DNA from: Neisseria sp.
Lineage (GTDB): Bacteria > Pseudomonadota > Gammaproteobacteria > Burkholderiales > Neisseriaceae
Reading direction: 5' to 3'
DNA length: 41,138 nt
NCBI GenBank assembly: GCA_030538415.1
Contig: JAUNTY010000022.1
Location: forward strand, 1-41,138
The first letter of the stretch is position 1, and each line of letters opens with the position of its first letter. Both the position numbers and the translations under genes were made by a program. Of the stretch, positions 16,083-25,040 are shown piece by piece. The notes beneath the pieces are model-generated. The model made no database searches and was not told the DNA's origin. It saw only the letters and a program-made list of their open reading frames with translations.

Positions 16083-16591
16083 GCCACTGATGGCAAGGCG
16101 TGGCAATATTCCGGCGGCTCGGGAATTTAACTTGGAAATATCTCATTGTAGCATAGGCGGAAAGAGAAGGTTGGACAAGCTGGATGCCTTTGATGCTGCA
16201 CTTTTCGACAGATACGGCAGTGGTTGGATGGCTGCTGTGAATATTGTCGTTTTTTTACAACTGCCCTGTGTTGCCGTTGAGGGGGCGCATATTTTGCCAG
16301 TAAATACTTTTTTTTGTTATTTGATTTCTTAAAATTTTGAAATATCAAGGTAAACTGAAAATTTATAATAAATTTACCGACTAAATACACTATTTTGTTT
16401 GAACTTATTATCGGCTTTGCATGACTAAACAGCATATTCTTACAAAGCTGTATGTCAGTTTCGTTGCATTGCCATAGGCGCTGCGGCATAATTGCCTACA
16501 GATTCAGTAATGGATTTTTGTTGTAATCGGTCATGTTCAAGCATGACCGGATTTAGTTATTCTTCAAGTTTTGATCAAATAAGAGAAGGTA
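16083..16591. other. AT-rich intergenic region before the H.8-like gene
   Basis: About 500 bases with no supported gene and no DUS. The one clear structure is a hairpin, CGGTCATG with CATGACCG around a six-base loop at 16528-16549, some 50 bases before the lipoprotein gene. It could be a leader structure or an operator. TATAAT-like sequence occurs near 16365, but without a well-spaced -35. Confidence 0.4.
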
Positions 16592-16597
16592 TTGAAA

Positions 16598-16876
16598 ATG
16601 AAAAAATCACTGTTTGCTGCTGCTTTGATGTCTTTGTTCCTGGCCGCTTGCGGCAATAGCGCCGATAAAGCGCAAGAGGCCGCTGCTTCTGCTGCCTCTG
16701 AAGCTGCCGCTTCTGCAGCCTCTGAAGTAACTGCCGCCGCTTCTGAAGTGAGCGCTGCTGCTTCTGAAGTTTCTGCTGCTGCCTCTGAAACAACTGCCGC
16801 TGCTGCTTCTGCTGTTGATGCCGCCGCCTCTGCTGTAGATGCTGCTGCTTCTGAAGCTGCTTCTGCCGCACAATAA
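16598..16876 (+). CDS. H.8/Lip-like Ala/Ser-rich lipoprotein
   Basis: 92 residues. The signal peptide MKKSLFAAALMSLFLAAC ends in a lipobox with Cys18 as the lipidated residue, and is close to that of the neisserial H.8 antigen Lip. The mature part is a low-complexity run of AASE-type units (AAASEVSAAASEVSAAASET, then AVDAAASAVDAAASEAAS) instead of the AAEAP units of Lip. It is probably an outer membrane surface lipoprotein. The ATG at 16598 is chosen over a TTG at 16592 because AGAAGG lies eight bases before it. Repeat number could vary between strains. Homology to H.8 rests mainly on the signal peptide. Confidence 0.75.
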   Translation: MKKSLFAAALMSLFLAACGNSADKAQEAAASAASEAAASAASEVTAAASEVSAAASEVSAAASETTAAAASAVDAAASAVDAAASEAASAAQ

Positions 16877-16974
16877 TCCTATTTCATCGGAAATAGATGC
16901 GAAGCAGGATACTTGCAAAAGTATCCTGCTTTTGCTTTGTCTGCCAACTGCAGGCAGTGTTAACCGGTATAGTA

Positions 16975-17082
16975 TATAGTCGGAGAAATGAGATTCTGAT
17001 ACAAGGCGGCGAGCCGCAGACAGTACAGCTAGTACGACAAGGCGAGCCAACGCCGTAGCAGAAACTAGTTTCTTCGACTATA
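16975..17082. repeat. Full-length Correia-like element (108 bp)
   Basis: Ends TATAGTCGGAGAAATGAGAT and, inverted, TATAGTCGAAGAAACTAGTT. The complete core is present: ATACAAGGCGGCGAGCCGC, AGACAGTACAGCTAGTACG, ACAAGGCGAGCCAACGCC. It lies between the lipoprotein gene and the FAD-linked oxidase. Confidence 0.8.
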
Positions 17083-17112
17083 TCGGTTTTCAGACGGCCT
17101 GTATCACTGTAA

Positions 17113-17176
17113 ATTAAGTGGATTAAAATAAAAAGGAGGCAAGGCGGGTTAACGCCGTATCGTTTTTATTTTGGTG
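17113..17176. repeat. Short Correia-like element with AGTGGATTAAA-type end
   Basis: The left end AAGTGGATTAAAATAAAAA is close to the classical Correia terminus (TATAGTGGATTAAA). The right end read inverted is TAGTACACCAAAATAAAAAC. The short core GCAAGGCGGGTTAACGCCGT lies between them. The remaining bases to 17224 are the leader of the next gene. Confidence 0.6.
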
Positions 17177-17224
17177 TACTATTTATAGTGGCTAAACTTA
17201 ATATCTGCCTGGCTGGATGGGGAA

Positions 17225-18598
17225 ATGTTGAAATCAGAATTGAAAAAAGCATTGGGTGCATTTTTGTCGGAAAAAGAAATCGTGACCGATGAAAAGCCGT
17301 TTTTAATCGACCAGCGCCGCCGTTATGTCGGCGAGGCCGATATTGTTGTGCAGCCCGATAGTGTGGAAAAAGTGCAGGCGCTGATGCGGTTTTGCTCTGC
17401 TCATAAAATCGCGGTGACGCCCCAGGGCGGCAACACCGGTTTGTGCGGCGCGGCAGTACCGGCGGGTGGTGTGTTGCTGAATCTGGGCAGGCTCAACCGC
17501 ATACGCGGCATTAATCTGGCGGATAACGCGATAACGGTGGACGCTGGCGTGATTCTGCAGCATGTGCAGCAGGCGGCGGCTGAAGCGGGGCGGCTGTTTC
17601 CGCTGAGTTTGGCCAGCGAAGGCTCTTGCCAGATTGGCGGCAATATTGCCTGCAATGCGGGCGGTTTGAATGTGTTGCGTTACGGTACGATGCGCGATTT
17701 GGTGCTGGGGCTGGAAGTGGTGTTGCCCAACGGCGAATTGGTGTCGCATTTGCAGCCCTTGCATAAAAACACCACCGGCTATGATTTGCGCCATTTGTTT
17801 ATCGGCAGCGAAGGCACGCTCGGCATCATCACCGGCGCCTCTCTGAAATTGTTTGCCCAACCGCAAACGGTGGAAACGGCATGGGTGGGCGTGGGCAGCA
17901 TTGAGCAGGCGGTAACGCTGCTTACGTTGATGCAGGGCAGATTTGCCGAGCGCTTGTGCAGCTTTGAGCTGATCAGTGAGTTTGCGCTGGGTCTGTCATC
18001 CGCATTCAGTGAAATCGGCAAGCCGGTTGACGCGCCCTGGCATGTGTTGCTGGAGCTTGCCGACTCGGTGCGGCGTGATGACTTGGGCGATTTGCTGGCG
18101 GAATTTTTGTTTGAAAACGATTTTGAAAATGCAGTATTGGCGCGCTCGCAATCGGAGCGGCAGAATTTGTGGGCGTTGCGCGAAAATATTTCCGCCTCGC
18201 AACGCAATCTGGGCGCCAGCATCAAGCATGATGTCGCCGTGCCGATTGCGCATGTGGCCGAATTTGTGCGCCGTTGCGAGCCGGCTTTGAAGAAGGCGTT
18301 TGATGATATCCGGGTGGTGGTGTTCGGCCATCTGGGCGACGGCAGCCTGCATTACAATGCTTTCTTGCCGCAGGTATTGGGCAATGACGTGTATCAATAT
18401 GAGGATGCGGTCAATACGATTGTGTATGAGAATGTATTGTTGTGTGAAGGCACGATTGCGGCGGAACACGGCATCGGCCAGGTGAAAAACCAGTGGCTGC
18501 CGAGCGTGCGCACAGAAGCGGAAATCGCGCTGATGCGGGCAATCAAGGCGCAACTTGATCCGGATAATTTGTTGAATGCAAATAAATTGTTGCCTTGA
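17225..18598 (+). CDS. FAD-linked D-2-hydroxyacid dehydrogenase (GlcD/D2HGDH type)
   Basis: 457-residue flavoprotein of the FAD-linked oxidase (PCMH/VAO) family. The FAD-binding part contains TPQGGNTGLCGAAVPAGG (about 61-80), LSLASEGSCQIGGNIACNAGG and GTMRDLVLGLEVVLPNG, then LRHLFIGSEGTLGIIT. The C-terminal oxidase part ends with FGHLGDGSLHYN and AAEHGIGQVK, typical of D-lactate, glycolate and D-2-hydroxyglutarate dehydrogenases. The substrate cannot be told from sequence; the closest match by motif is the D-2-hydroxyglutarate/D-lactate group. GGGGAA precedes the ATG. It is a single gene ended by a DUS terminator. Confidence 0.88.
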   Translation: MLKSELKKALGAFLSEKEIVTDEKPFLIDQRRRYVGEADIVVQPDSVEKVQALMRFCSAHKIAVTPQGGNTGLCGAAVPAGGVLLNLGRLNRIRGINLADNAITVDAGVILQHVQQAAAEAGRLFPLSLASEGSCQIGGNIACNAGGLNVLRYGTMRDLVLGLEVVLPNGELVSHLQPLHKNTTGYDLRHLFIGSEGTLGIITGASLKLFAQPQTVETAWVGVGSIEQAVTLLTLMQGRFAERLCSFELISEFALGLSSAFSEIGKPVDAPWHVLLELADSVRRDDLGDLLAEFLFENDFENAVLARSQSERQNLWALRENISASQRNLGASIKHDVAVPIAHVAEFVRRCEPALKKAFDDIRVVVFGHLGDGSLHYNAFLPQVLGNDVYQYEDAVNTIVYENVLLCEGTIAAEHGIGQVKNQWLPSVRTEAEIALMRAIKAQLDPDNLLNANKLLP

Positions 18599-18622
18599 TA
18601 AAAAATAAGGACATAAAATAGA

Positions 18623-18658
18623 GCCGTCTGAAAGCACTTGGTGATGCGTTCAGACGGC
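18623..18658 (+). terminator. DUS-pair terminator
   Basis: GCCGTCTGAA and its complement around a 16-base loop, followed by CTTGTTTT, 24 bases past the FAD-linked oxidase stop codon. Confidence 0.65.
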
Positions 18659-18742
18659 CTTGTTTTATTCAGCGCATAGTCCGTCTTATTCTACTCCGTT
18701 GAGATAAATTTTCCAGCGTATTTTTGGATTACATTTTGTTTC

Positions 18743-18756
18743 ATGACCTAAGTCAA
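18743..18756. promoter_or_regulatory. Candidate FNR-type binding site upstream of pflB
   Basis: ATGAC-CTAA-GTCAA has the spacing of the FNR consensus TTGAT-N4-ATCAA and matches seven of its ten defined bases, including TGA and TCA cores. It lies about 120 bases before pflB, an oxygen-sensitive enzyme gene usually activated by FNR. A TATAAA at 18821-18826 would place it roughly 80 bases before transcription start. This is inference. Confidence 0.4.
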
Positions 18757-18797
18757 AATAGTAATTTTATTTCTTGAAAAATGCTTACTAAGCCAAA

Positions 18798-18813
18798 AGG
18801 ATAAGAGTATCCT
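18798..18813. promoter_or_regulatory. Perfect 6-4-6 inverted repeat in the pflB leader region
   Basis: AGGATA-AGAG-TATCCT lies just before the likely -10 region of pflB, where a -35 would be. It could be an operator; no known regulator is assigned. Confidence 0.35.
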
Positions 18814-18869
18814 AATGGCTATAAATTTTCTTCTCATATTGTTTATCTAAACCAAAACAGGAGTTTATC

Positions 18870-21152
18870 ATGGCTAGCACCACACAAGAGCGCCCCGCCG
18901 CCTGGGCAGGCTTTCAATCGGGTGATTGGGAAAAAGGCGTTGATGTACGTGACTTTATCCAAAAAAACTATACGCCTTATGAAGGCAAGGGCGATTTTCT
19001 GGCTCCGGCTACCGAAGCTACCACTCGTTTGTGGGATGATGTGATGGAAGGCATCAAGGTGGAAAACCGCACCCACGCGCCCTACAAAATCGACTCGCAA
19101 ATAGTGGCCGGTATCAACAGCCACGAAGCCGGTTATATCAACAAAGATTTGGAAACCATCGTCGGTCTGCAAACCGACGAGCCGCTCAAGCGCGCCATCA
19201 TGCCTTACGGCGGCCTGAAAATGGTGATGGATTCCTGCAAAATCTACGAAAGCCCTCTCAATCCGGAAGTGCAAAAAGCGTTTACCGAATACCGCAAAAC
19301 CCATAATCAGGGCGTGTTTGACGTTTATACCCCCGATATCCGCAACTGCCGCAAATCAGGCGTACTTACCGGCTTGCCGGATGCTTACGGCCGCGGCCGC
19401 ATCATCGGCGACTACCGCCGTGTGGCGCTTTACGGTATTGACTTCCTGATGGCCGACAAAGTGGCGCAATTCAATTCTTTGCAAGCCGACTTGGAAGCCG
19501 GTAAAGATTTGGAAGAAACCATCCGCCGCCGCGAAGAAATCAACGACCAACACAAAGCGCTCGGCCAAATGAAAGAAATGGCCGCCCGTTACGGCATGGA
19601 TATTTCCGTACCCGCCACCAACGCCCGCGAAGCCGTGCAATGGACTTACTTCGGCTATCTGGCTGCGGTGAAATCGCAAAACGGCGCCGCCATGTCGTTT
19701 GGCCGCGTGTCTTCTTTCCTGGATATCTACATCGAGCGCGACCTGAAAAACGGCGCCCTCACCGAAAGCGAAGCGCAAGAGCTGATTGACCATTTGGTGA
19801 TGAAACTGCGTATGGTGCGTTTCTTGCGTACTCCGGAATACGACGAACTGTTTTCCGGCGACCCGATTTGGGCAACCGAATCTATCGGCGGCATGGGCTT
19901 GGACGGCCGCACGCTGGTGACCAAAAACAGCTTCCGCTTTCTGCACACTCTTTACAATATGGGCCCGTCTCCCGAGCCGAACATTACCGTATTGTGGTCT
20001 GAGCAGCTGCCGGAAGGTTTCAAACACTTCTGCGCCAAAGTATCCATCGACACTTCGTCTATCCAATACGAAAACGATGACTTGATGCGCCCGGATTTCG
20101 ACAGCGACGACTACGCCATCGCCTGCTGCGTGAGCCCGATGGTTGTCGGTAAACAAATGCAGTTTTTCGGTGCCCGCGCCAACTTGGCCAAAACCATGCT
20201 GTACGCCATCAACGGCGGCGTGGATGAAAAATCCAAAGCCCAGGTAGGCCCGAAAACCGAGCCGATTTTGGATGAAGTGCTGGATTACGATACCGTGTTG
20301 AACCGCATGGATAACTTCATGGACTGGCTGGCTACCCAATACGTCACCGCCCTGAATATCATCCATTACATGCACGATAAATACTCATACGAAGCCGCTC
20401 TGATGGCCTTACACGACCGCGACGTGAAACGCACCATGGCTTGCGGTATCGCCGGTTTGTCTGTTGCCGCCGACTCCTTGTCTGCCATCAAATACGCCAA
20501 AGTACGCCCGGTGCGCGATGAAAACAACATCGCCGTAGACTTCGAAATCGAAGGCGAATACCCGCAATTCGGCAACAACGACGACCGCGTAGACAGCATC
20601 GCCTGCGATTTGGTAGAGCGCTTCATGAAAAAAGTGGCTTCCCACAAAATGTATCGCAACGCCATTCCGACCCAATCGGTGCTGACCATTACCTCCAACG
20701 TGGTATACGGCAAAAAAACCGGTAATACGCCCGATGGCCGCCGTGCAGGCGCTCCGTTTGGCCCGGGTGCCAACCCGATGCACGGTCGCGATGTGAACGG
20801 TGCCGTGGCTTCCTTGAGCTCTGTGGCCAAGCTGCCGTTTGAGTTTGCCAAAGACGGTATTTCCTACACCTTCTCGATTGTGCCGGGTGCTTTGGGTAAA
20901 GACGAGACCTCACGCGAGAAAAATCTGGCCGGTTTGATGGACGGCTACTTCCACCACGAAGGCGGCGTAGAAGGCGGCCAACACTTGAACGTTAACGTGT
21001 TGAACCGTGAAATGCTGATTGAAGCGATGAACGATCCCGAATCTTACCCGCAGCTGACCATCCGTGTGTCCGGTTACGCGGTGCGCTTCAACTCGCTCAC
21101 CAAAGAGCAACAGCAAGACGTGATTACCCGCACCTTTACCGCCAGCATGTAA
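18870..21152 (+). CDS. pflB: Formate C-acetyltransferase (pyruvate formate-lyase)
   Basis: 760-residue glycyl-radical enzyme that converts pyruvate and coenzyme A to acetyl-CoA and formate under anaerobic conditions. It aligns with E. coli PflB (760 residues) end to end. The catalytic pair Cys419-Cys420 sits in AIACCVSPM, and the radical Gly735 in [18 protein letters not shown] near the C-terminus. AGGAG lies eight bases before the ATG. It is followed, after a terminator-like hairpin and a repeat, by its activase pflA. No formate channel gene (focA) is adjacent. Aerobic Neisseria usually lack this enzyme, so it suggests facultative fermentative metabolism. Confidence 0.97.
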   Translation: MASTTQERPAAWAGFQSGDWEKGVDVRDFIQKNYTPYEGKGDFLAPATEATTRLWDDVMEGIKVENRTHAPYKIDSQIVAGINSHEAGYINKDLETIVGLQTDEPLKRAIMPYGGLKMVMDSCKIYESPLNPEVQKAFTEYRKTHNQGVFDVYTPDIRNCRKSGVLTGLPDAYGRGRIIGDYRRVALYGIDFLMADKVAQFNSLQADLEAGKDLEETIRRREEINDQHKALGQMKEMAARYGMDISVPATNAREAVQWTYFGYLAAVKSQNGAAMSFGRVSSFLDIYIERDLKNGALTESEAQELIDHLVMKLRMVRFLRTPEYDELFSGDPIWATESIGGMGLDGRTLVTKNSFRFLHTLYNMGPSPEPNITVLWSEQLPEGFKHFCAKVSIDTSSIQYENDDLMRPDFDSDDYAIACCVSPMVVGKQMQFFGARANLAKTMLYAINGGVDEKSKAQVGPKTEPILDEVLDYDTVLNRMDNFMDWLATQYVTALNIIHYMHDKYSYEAALMALHDRDVKRTMACGIAGLSVAADSLSAIKYAKVRPVRDENNIAVDFEIEGEYPQFGNNDDRVDSIACDLVERFMKKVASHKMYRNAIPTQSVLTITSNVVYGKKTGNTPDGRRAGAPFGPGANPMHGRDVNGAVASLSSVAKLPFEFAKDGISYTFSIVPGALGKDETSREKNLAGLMDGYFHHEGGVEGGQHLNVNVLNREMLIEAMNDPESYPQLTIRVSGYAVRFNSLTKEQQQDVITRTFTASM

Positions 21153-21177
21153 GCGGAAAAGCCTTGCAGGCAAAACA

Positions 21178-21202
21178 TGCCGGGCAGCGATGCCCGGCAT
21201 TT
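21178..21202 (+). terminator. Hairpin after pflB
   Basis: ATGCCGGGC and GCCCGGCAT pair around a short loop, followed by only three T. It is probably a terminator or mRNA stabiliser, with pflA expressed separately. Confidence 0.55.
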
Positions 21203-21235
21203 CTGCACCTGCCGCTTGCAGGCGGGCGGAGTTTT

Positions 21236-21342
21236 TATAGCGAAATAAAATAAGAAAGATACAAGGCGGCAAGCCGCAGACAGTACAGGTAGTACGGCAA
21301 GGCGCAGCTAACGCAGTAGATTTCTTATTTTATTTCGCTATA
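21236..21342. repeat. Full-length Correia-like element with perfect 22-bp ends
   Basis: Both ends read TATAGCGAAATAAAATAAGA and onward for 22 identical bases, a terminus type not seen in any other copy here. The core is complete (ATACAAGGCGGCAAGCCGC, AGACAGTACAGGTAGTACGG). It separates pflB from pflA. Confidence 0.85.
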
Positions 21343-21455
21343 CAACATCCGGGCTTGAAGCGACGGCAAATGCGCGCATATTTAGCAACGTGGATGTCAT
21401 GCAAAAAGCCGAAAAAAGCATTGTGATTACAAAAGCTTTCAGACGGCCAATCCTT

Positions 21456-21461
21456 TATAAT
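21456..21461 (+). promoter_or_regulatory. Candidate -10 element of the pflA promoter
   Basis: A perfect TATAAT lies 42 bases before the pflA start, with no good -35 at the normal spacing (AAAGCT at 18 bases is weak). It supports a promoter of pflA separate from pflB. Confidence 0.4.
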
Positions 21462-21503
21462 AGATTGCGCCGGAACAAAATCAGATTCTGAAAAGACACA
21501 CAT

Positions 21504-22316
21504 ATGAACATGAAAACCTACCCCATTGAAACCGCCAGCCCCGAGCCTGCCGCGGCAGGCCACCGCCACTATCACGGCAAGGGCATCGTGCATTCCATCG
21601 AAAGCTGCGGCACCGTCGACGGCCCCGGCCTGCGCTTCGTGCTGTTTATGCAGGGCTGCCTGATGCGCTGCCTTTATTGCCACAACCGCGATACATGGGA
21701 CATGCACACCGACAAGGCGCAGGAATTGACGGTAGAAGAAGTGATGAAGCAGGTGATTTCCTACCGCCATTACCTGAAAGCCACCGGCGGCGGCGTAACC
21801 GCAACCGGCGGCGAGCCTCTGCTGCAATATGAATTTATCCGCGACTGGTTCAAAGCCTGCCACGCCAACGACATCCACACCTGCCTCGATACCAACGGCT
21901 ACGCGCTGCATTACGACGCCATTCTGGACGAATTGATAGACCACACCGATTTGGTGATGCTCGATTTGAAACAGGTTGATCCGGAAATCCACAAAGTATT
22001 GGTGGGCATTCCCAACACCAAAACCCTGCGCTTCGCCCGCTATCTGGCCGAGCGCAAGCAGCCCACGCGCGTGCGCTATGTGGTTGTGCCGGGCTATACC
22101 GACGACGACCGCTCGGCGCATTTGTTGGGCGAATTTATCGGCGACATGGAAAACATCGAAACGGTGGAGCTGCTGCCGTATCACGAGCTGGGCGCGCACA
22201 AATGGGAATTGTGCGGCGACGAATACAAACTCAAAGGCGTGCATCCGCCACCCAAAGAAACCGTGTTGCACATCAAGGAAATTCTCGAAGGCTATGGCAA
22301 AAACATTATTTATTGA
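21504..22316 (+). CDS. pflA: Pyruvate formate-lyase activating enzyme
   Basis: 270-residue radical SAM enzyme that places the glycyl radical on PflB. The cluster motif CxxxCxxC is at Cys52, Cys56 and Cys59 ([16 protein letters not shown]). The [12 protein letters not shown] loop binds S-adenosylmethionine, and TCLDTNGYA and LDLKQVDP follow. It is longer than E. coli PflA (246) by an N-terminal extension rich in Pro and Ala ([20 protein letters not shown]). ATG codons at 21504 and 21510 are both possible. It lies 350 bases after pflB and has its own TATAAT. Confidence 0.95.
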   Translation: MNMKTYPIETASPEPAAAGHRHYHGKGIVHSIESCGTVDGPGLRFVLFMQGCLMRCLYCHNRDTWDMHTDKAQELTVEEVMKQVISYRHYLKATGGGVTATGGEPLLQYEFIRDWFKACHANDIHTCLDTNGYALHYDAILDELIDHTDLVMLDLKQVDPEIHKVLVGIPNTKTLRFARYLAERKQPTRVRYVVVPGYTDDDRSAHLLGEFIGDMENIETVELLPYHELGAHKWELCGDEYKLKGVHPPPKETVLHIKEILEGYGKNIIY

Positions 22317-22330
22317 ACAATATGCCGAAA

Positions 22331-22391
22331 AGGCCGTCTGAAACAGCCGTAGCGTGGGCTCTGCCCACGAAAACAGCGCAGGCCGTCTGAA
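22331..22391 (+). repeat. Two direct DUS copies flanking a short hairpin repeat
   Basis: AGGCCGTCTGAAACAG occurs at 22331 and again at 22380. Between them GCCGTAGCGTGGGCTCTGCC forms a hairpin (CGTGGGC/GCCCACG) that recurs at 25134-25157. It lies just past pflA. Confidence 0.65.
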
Positions 22392-22509
22392 ACAGCGGCA
22401 GAGTTTAACCAAAACGCAGATGAACCCCGCGCTTATTTTAATTTCAAGTTGTTCTATTGATTTGGTACGCTAAGAAAAAAATACTGTTATGAGTCGGTAT
22501 CAGCCGAAA

Positions 22510-22537
22510 AGGCCGTCTGAAACCTTTCAGACGGCCT
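22510..22537 (+). terminator. DUS-pair terminator before rnhA
   Basis: AGGCCGTCTGAAACC and its complement with almost no loop, 40 bases before the rnhA start codon. It probably stops transcription coming from pflA. Confidence 0.65.
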
Positions 22538-22577
22538 CTGTGTTATCATGCGCGCTTCTGGCAACAAGGAAATATTT

Positions 22578-23015
22578 GTGGATAAAACCGTTTACCTCTA
22601 TACCGACGGCGCCTGCAAAGGCAACCCCGGCGCGGGCGGCTGGGGCGCACTGATGCGTTACAACGGCCATGAAAAAGAGCTTTTCGGCGGCGAAGCAAAC
22701 ACCACCAACAACCGCATGGAGCTCACGGCGGTAATCGAAGGCTTGAAAGCGCTCAAACGCCCCTGCCGTGTGCAAATCTGCACCGATTCGCAATATGTGA
22801 AAAACGGCATGGAAAGCTGGATACACGGCTGGAAGCGAAACGGCTGGAAAACCGCCGCCAGGCAACCGGTAAAAAACGATGATTTATGGAAAGCGCTGGA
22901 TGCAGAAGTAGGGCGGCATGATGTGCATTGGGTGTGGGTAAAAGGCCATGCCGGTCATGCGGAGAATGAAAAAGCCGATGAGCTGGCCAACAAGGGTGCC
23001 GCTCAATTCACCTGA
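22578..23015 (+). CDS. rnhA: Ribonuclease HI
   Basis: The 145-residue enzyme cuts RNA in RNA-DNA hybrids. The catalytic carboxylates are visible as [16 protein letters not shown] (Asp), [12 protein letters not shown] (Glu), [10 protein letters not shown] (Asp) and [10 protein letters not shown] (Asp). Length and sequence match the neisserial enzyme closely. The GTG at 22578 is chosen because AAGGA lies seven bases before it and homologues start here. An ATG at 22548 would overlap the upstream terminator region and add ten unsupported residues. Confidence 0.95.
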   Translation: MDKTVYLYTDGACKGNPGAGGWGALMRYNGHEKELFGGEANTTNNRMELTAVIEGLKALKRPCRVQICTDSQYVKNGMESWIHGWKRNGWKTAARQPVKNDDLWKALDAEVGRHDVHWVWVKGHAGHAENEKADELANKGAAQFT

Positions 23016-23162
23016 ACGCAAACAGCACCGATTGAGGGGAAGATGCCCCAGCGGGTTGTGCAAAACATTAAAGCAGCAGGTCGGCAGTTGCTGTTTTTTC
23101 GCGCTGCCCAAGGTCGACGTGTTTTCAGGCGGGCGGGAATCTGAATTTAAAGTTAGGTTAAA
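23016..23162. other. Intergenic stretch after rnhA
   Basis: Bases 23016-23162 hold no gene that I can support; open frames are short and lack start signals. A DUS terminator follows. Confidence 0.4.
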
Positions 23163-23192
23163 AGGCCGTCTGAACGCTTTTTCAGACGGCCT
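23163..23192 (+). terminator. DUS-pair terminator of rnhA
   Basis: AGGCCGTCTGAA and its complement around a six-base loop (CGCTTT). Confidence 0.65.
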
Positions 23193-23243
23193 GATACATT
23201 AAAATAAGCCGCTGTAACCCATTTATCCGATTAAGGCTGACAC

Positions 23244-23669
23244 ATGGATACCTGCCCGATTTGCAGCGCGAAAGACGAAGAAATCTTGTGGCAAAACGAA
23301 AAGTTGCGCGTAATTGCCGTGCACAACGAAGCCAATGCGCCCGCTTTCTGCCGGGTTGTCTGGCAGGCGCACGTGGCGGAAATGACCGACCTTGCCACCG
23401 CCGAGCGCGATGAAATCATGCACAAAGTGTATCAGGTGGAAAGCGCCATGCGCCAAGTATTCAAGCCAGCCAAAATCAATCTGGCCAGCCTCGGCAACAT
23501 GGTGCCGCACCTGCATTGGCACGTGATTGCCCGTTTTGAAAACGATGCCAATTTCCCGGCGCCGGTTTGGGCGGCGCCACAGCGCGAAGCAGCCATGCGG
23601 CTGCCGCACGACTGGCCGCAACAAATCCGCCGCCTGCTTGAGGCTGAGCCCGCCCGCAGCGCGCAGTGA
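23244..23669 (+). CDS. HIT family protein
   Basis: 141 residues of the histidine-triad superfamily of nucleotide hydrolases and transferases. The N-terminus has CPIC (possible metal ligand). The triad is His89-x-His91-x-His93 in VPHLHWHVIARF, preceded by KINLASLGNMV. The C-terminal region is rich in Trp, Pro and Ala. Substrate is unknown; many members hydrolyse dinucleoside polyphosphates or aminoacyl-AMP. AAGG precedes the ATG at moderate distance. LdcA follows after 46 bases, so the two may be co-transcribed. Confidence 0.88.
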   Translation: MDTCPICSAKDEEILWQNEKLRVIAVHNEANAPAFCRVVWQAHVAEMTDLATAERDEIMHKVYQVESAMRQVFKPAKINLASLGNMVPHLHWHVIARFENDANFPAPVWAAPQREAAMRLPHDWPQQIRRLLEAEPARSAQ

Positions 23670-23715
23670 TCACATTTCCGTAACCCATCGCAAACATCCA
23701 GCAATAAGGAAGATT

Positions 23716-24909
23716 ATGTCCTGGCAACCTTCCCGCCGCCATTTTTTACGTGCATCCGCCGCTGTGGCAGGCGCAGGCCTGTTGCAGGCCTGCGGCACAT
23801 CGCAGCAGCCCGACAAACGTTCACCTTCTACCCAGGCCAGACCCGTGCAACCCAAACCACCCGCCAGCCGCAGCCCCGGCGACACCGTATTGCGCGTTGT
23901 CGCACCTTCGGGCTATGCCGAAAACAGCAGCCGCATCGAAACCGGCCTGACGCGCCTGTATAACGCCGGTTTCACCGTTACCAACCAGCAGGCAGCCTAC
24001 CGCCGCTACCAGCGGTTTGCAGGCAGCGATGCCGAGCGGATTGCCGATTTTGAAGACGTGGCCAAAGGGCGCGTGGCAACGCCGAAAGTGCTGATGGGCT
24101 TGCGCGGCGGCTATGGCGCGGCGCGACTGTTGCCGCATATCGACTTCGCCAGCCTCGGCGCCCGCATGCGTGAGCGCGGCACCTTGTTTTTCGGTTTCAG
24201 CGACGTGTGCGCCATCCAGCTGGGTCTGCTGGCCAAAGGCAATATGTCGAGCTTTGCCGGGCCAATGGTCTATAGCGAATTCGGCAAGCCGCAGCCCAGT
24301 GTTTACACCATGGATGCGTTTATCAGCGGCAGCACCAACAGCGAAAACACGCTGACCATATCCGCCATCCAGCGCCGCGATGTCAACGTGGAAGGCACAT
24401 TCTGGGGCGGCAACCTGAGCGTGCTGGCTTCGCTGGCAGGCTCGCCCTATATGCCCGATATCGACGGCGGCATCCTGTTTCTCGAAGACGTGGGCGAGCA
24501 GCCTTACCGCATCGAGCGCATGCTGCAAACGCTTTATCTATCCGGCGTGTTGTCGAAGCAGCGCGCCATCGTGTTCGGCGATTTCCGCATGGGCAATATC
24601 CGCGACGTGTATGACAGCAGCTACGACCTTACTGCCGTCATCAACACCATCCAGCGCGTGGCCAAAGTGCCGGTGCTGACCGGCTTCCCGTTCGGTCACA
24701 TTACCAACAAGGCCACTTTCCCGCTGGGCGCGCATGCCAAAATCCGCAGCAGCGGCAGCGGCGGCTATTCGGTCACCTTCAGCGGTTATCCCACCCTGAA
24801 CGCAGCCAGCCTGAGCCTGGATACTCTGCTGCCGCCGCCGGTGATTTTCGATTCTTTCGGCACTTCGTTTGAAAGCGCGCCTGTAATGGAAGACAACGTG
24901 CTCGAATAA
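23716..24909 (+). CDS. ldcA: LD-carboxypeptidase, S66 family, exported lipoprotein
   Basis: The 397-residue S66 serine peptidase removes the terminal D-alanine from murein tetrapeptides. The triad appears as Ser162 (FGFSDVC), Glu257 (FLEDVGEQPYRIERML) and His328 (FPFGHITNKATFPLG), and MGLRGGYGAARLLPHID is the family signature. The N-terminus carries a twin-arginine-like signal (SRRHFLRASAAVAGAG) with lipobox LLQAC (Cys26), then a Pro/Ser linker, so the enzyme is periplasmic and lipid anchored, unlike cytoplasmic E. coli LdcA; gonococcal LdcA is also exported. The start at 23716 is set by AAGGAAG. A longer upstream frame overlaps the HIT gene and is rejected. Confidence 0.92.
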   Translation: MSWQPSRRHFLRASAAVAGAGLLQACGTSQQPDKRSPSTQARPVQPKPPASRSPGDTVLRVVAPSGYAENSSRIETGLTRLYNAGFTVTNQQAAYRRYQRFAGSDAERIADFEDVAKGRVATPKVLMGLRGGYGAARLLPHIDFASLGARMRERGTLFFGFSDVCAIQLGLLAKGNMSSFAGPMVYSEFGKPQPSVYTMDAFISGSTNSENTLTISAIQRRDVNVEGTFWGGNLSVLASLAGSPYMPDIDGGILFLEDVGEQPYRIERMLQTLYLSGVLSKQRAIVFGDFRMGNIRDVYDSSYDLTAVINTIQRVAKVPVLTGFPFGHITNKATFPLGAHAKIRSSGSGGYSVTFSGYPTLNAASLSLDTLLPPPVIFDSFGTSFESAPVMEDNVLE

Positions 24910-24930
24910 GCTTAAACCCATGCAAGAGCC

Positions 24931-24963
24931 CAAGGCCGTCTGAAACATGTTCAGACGGCCTTG
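24931..24963 (+). terminator. DUS-pair terminator of ldcA
   Basis: CAAGGCCGTCTGAAACA and its complement, 21 bases past the ldcA stop codon, with a minimal loop. Confidence 0.7.
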
Positions 24964-25040
24964 GATTTTATGGTTTTTAGATATTTGATTGTATTGGATT
25001 ATCTATGGTTTTTAGGCCGAGGCACTTGCAAAAAATAACC

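Noticed and set aside
16575-16871. A Gln/Arg-rich minus-strand frame over the lipoprotein gene
   Set aside because: It arises from the GCTGCC-type codon repeats of the Ala-rich lipoprotein read backwards.
17225-18598. Assignment as glycolate oxidase subunit GlcD
   Set aside because: No glcE or glcF follows; a single-gene D-2-hydroxyacid dehydrogenase is the safer call.
23527-23715. A 63-residue N-terminal extension of LdcA
   Set aside because: It overlaps the HIT gene in another frame; the ATG at 23716 has a good ribosome site and starts a proper export signal.
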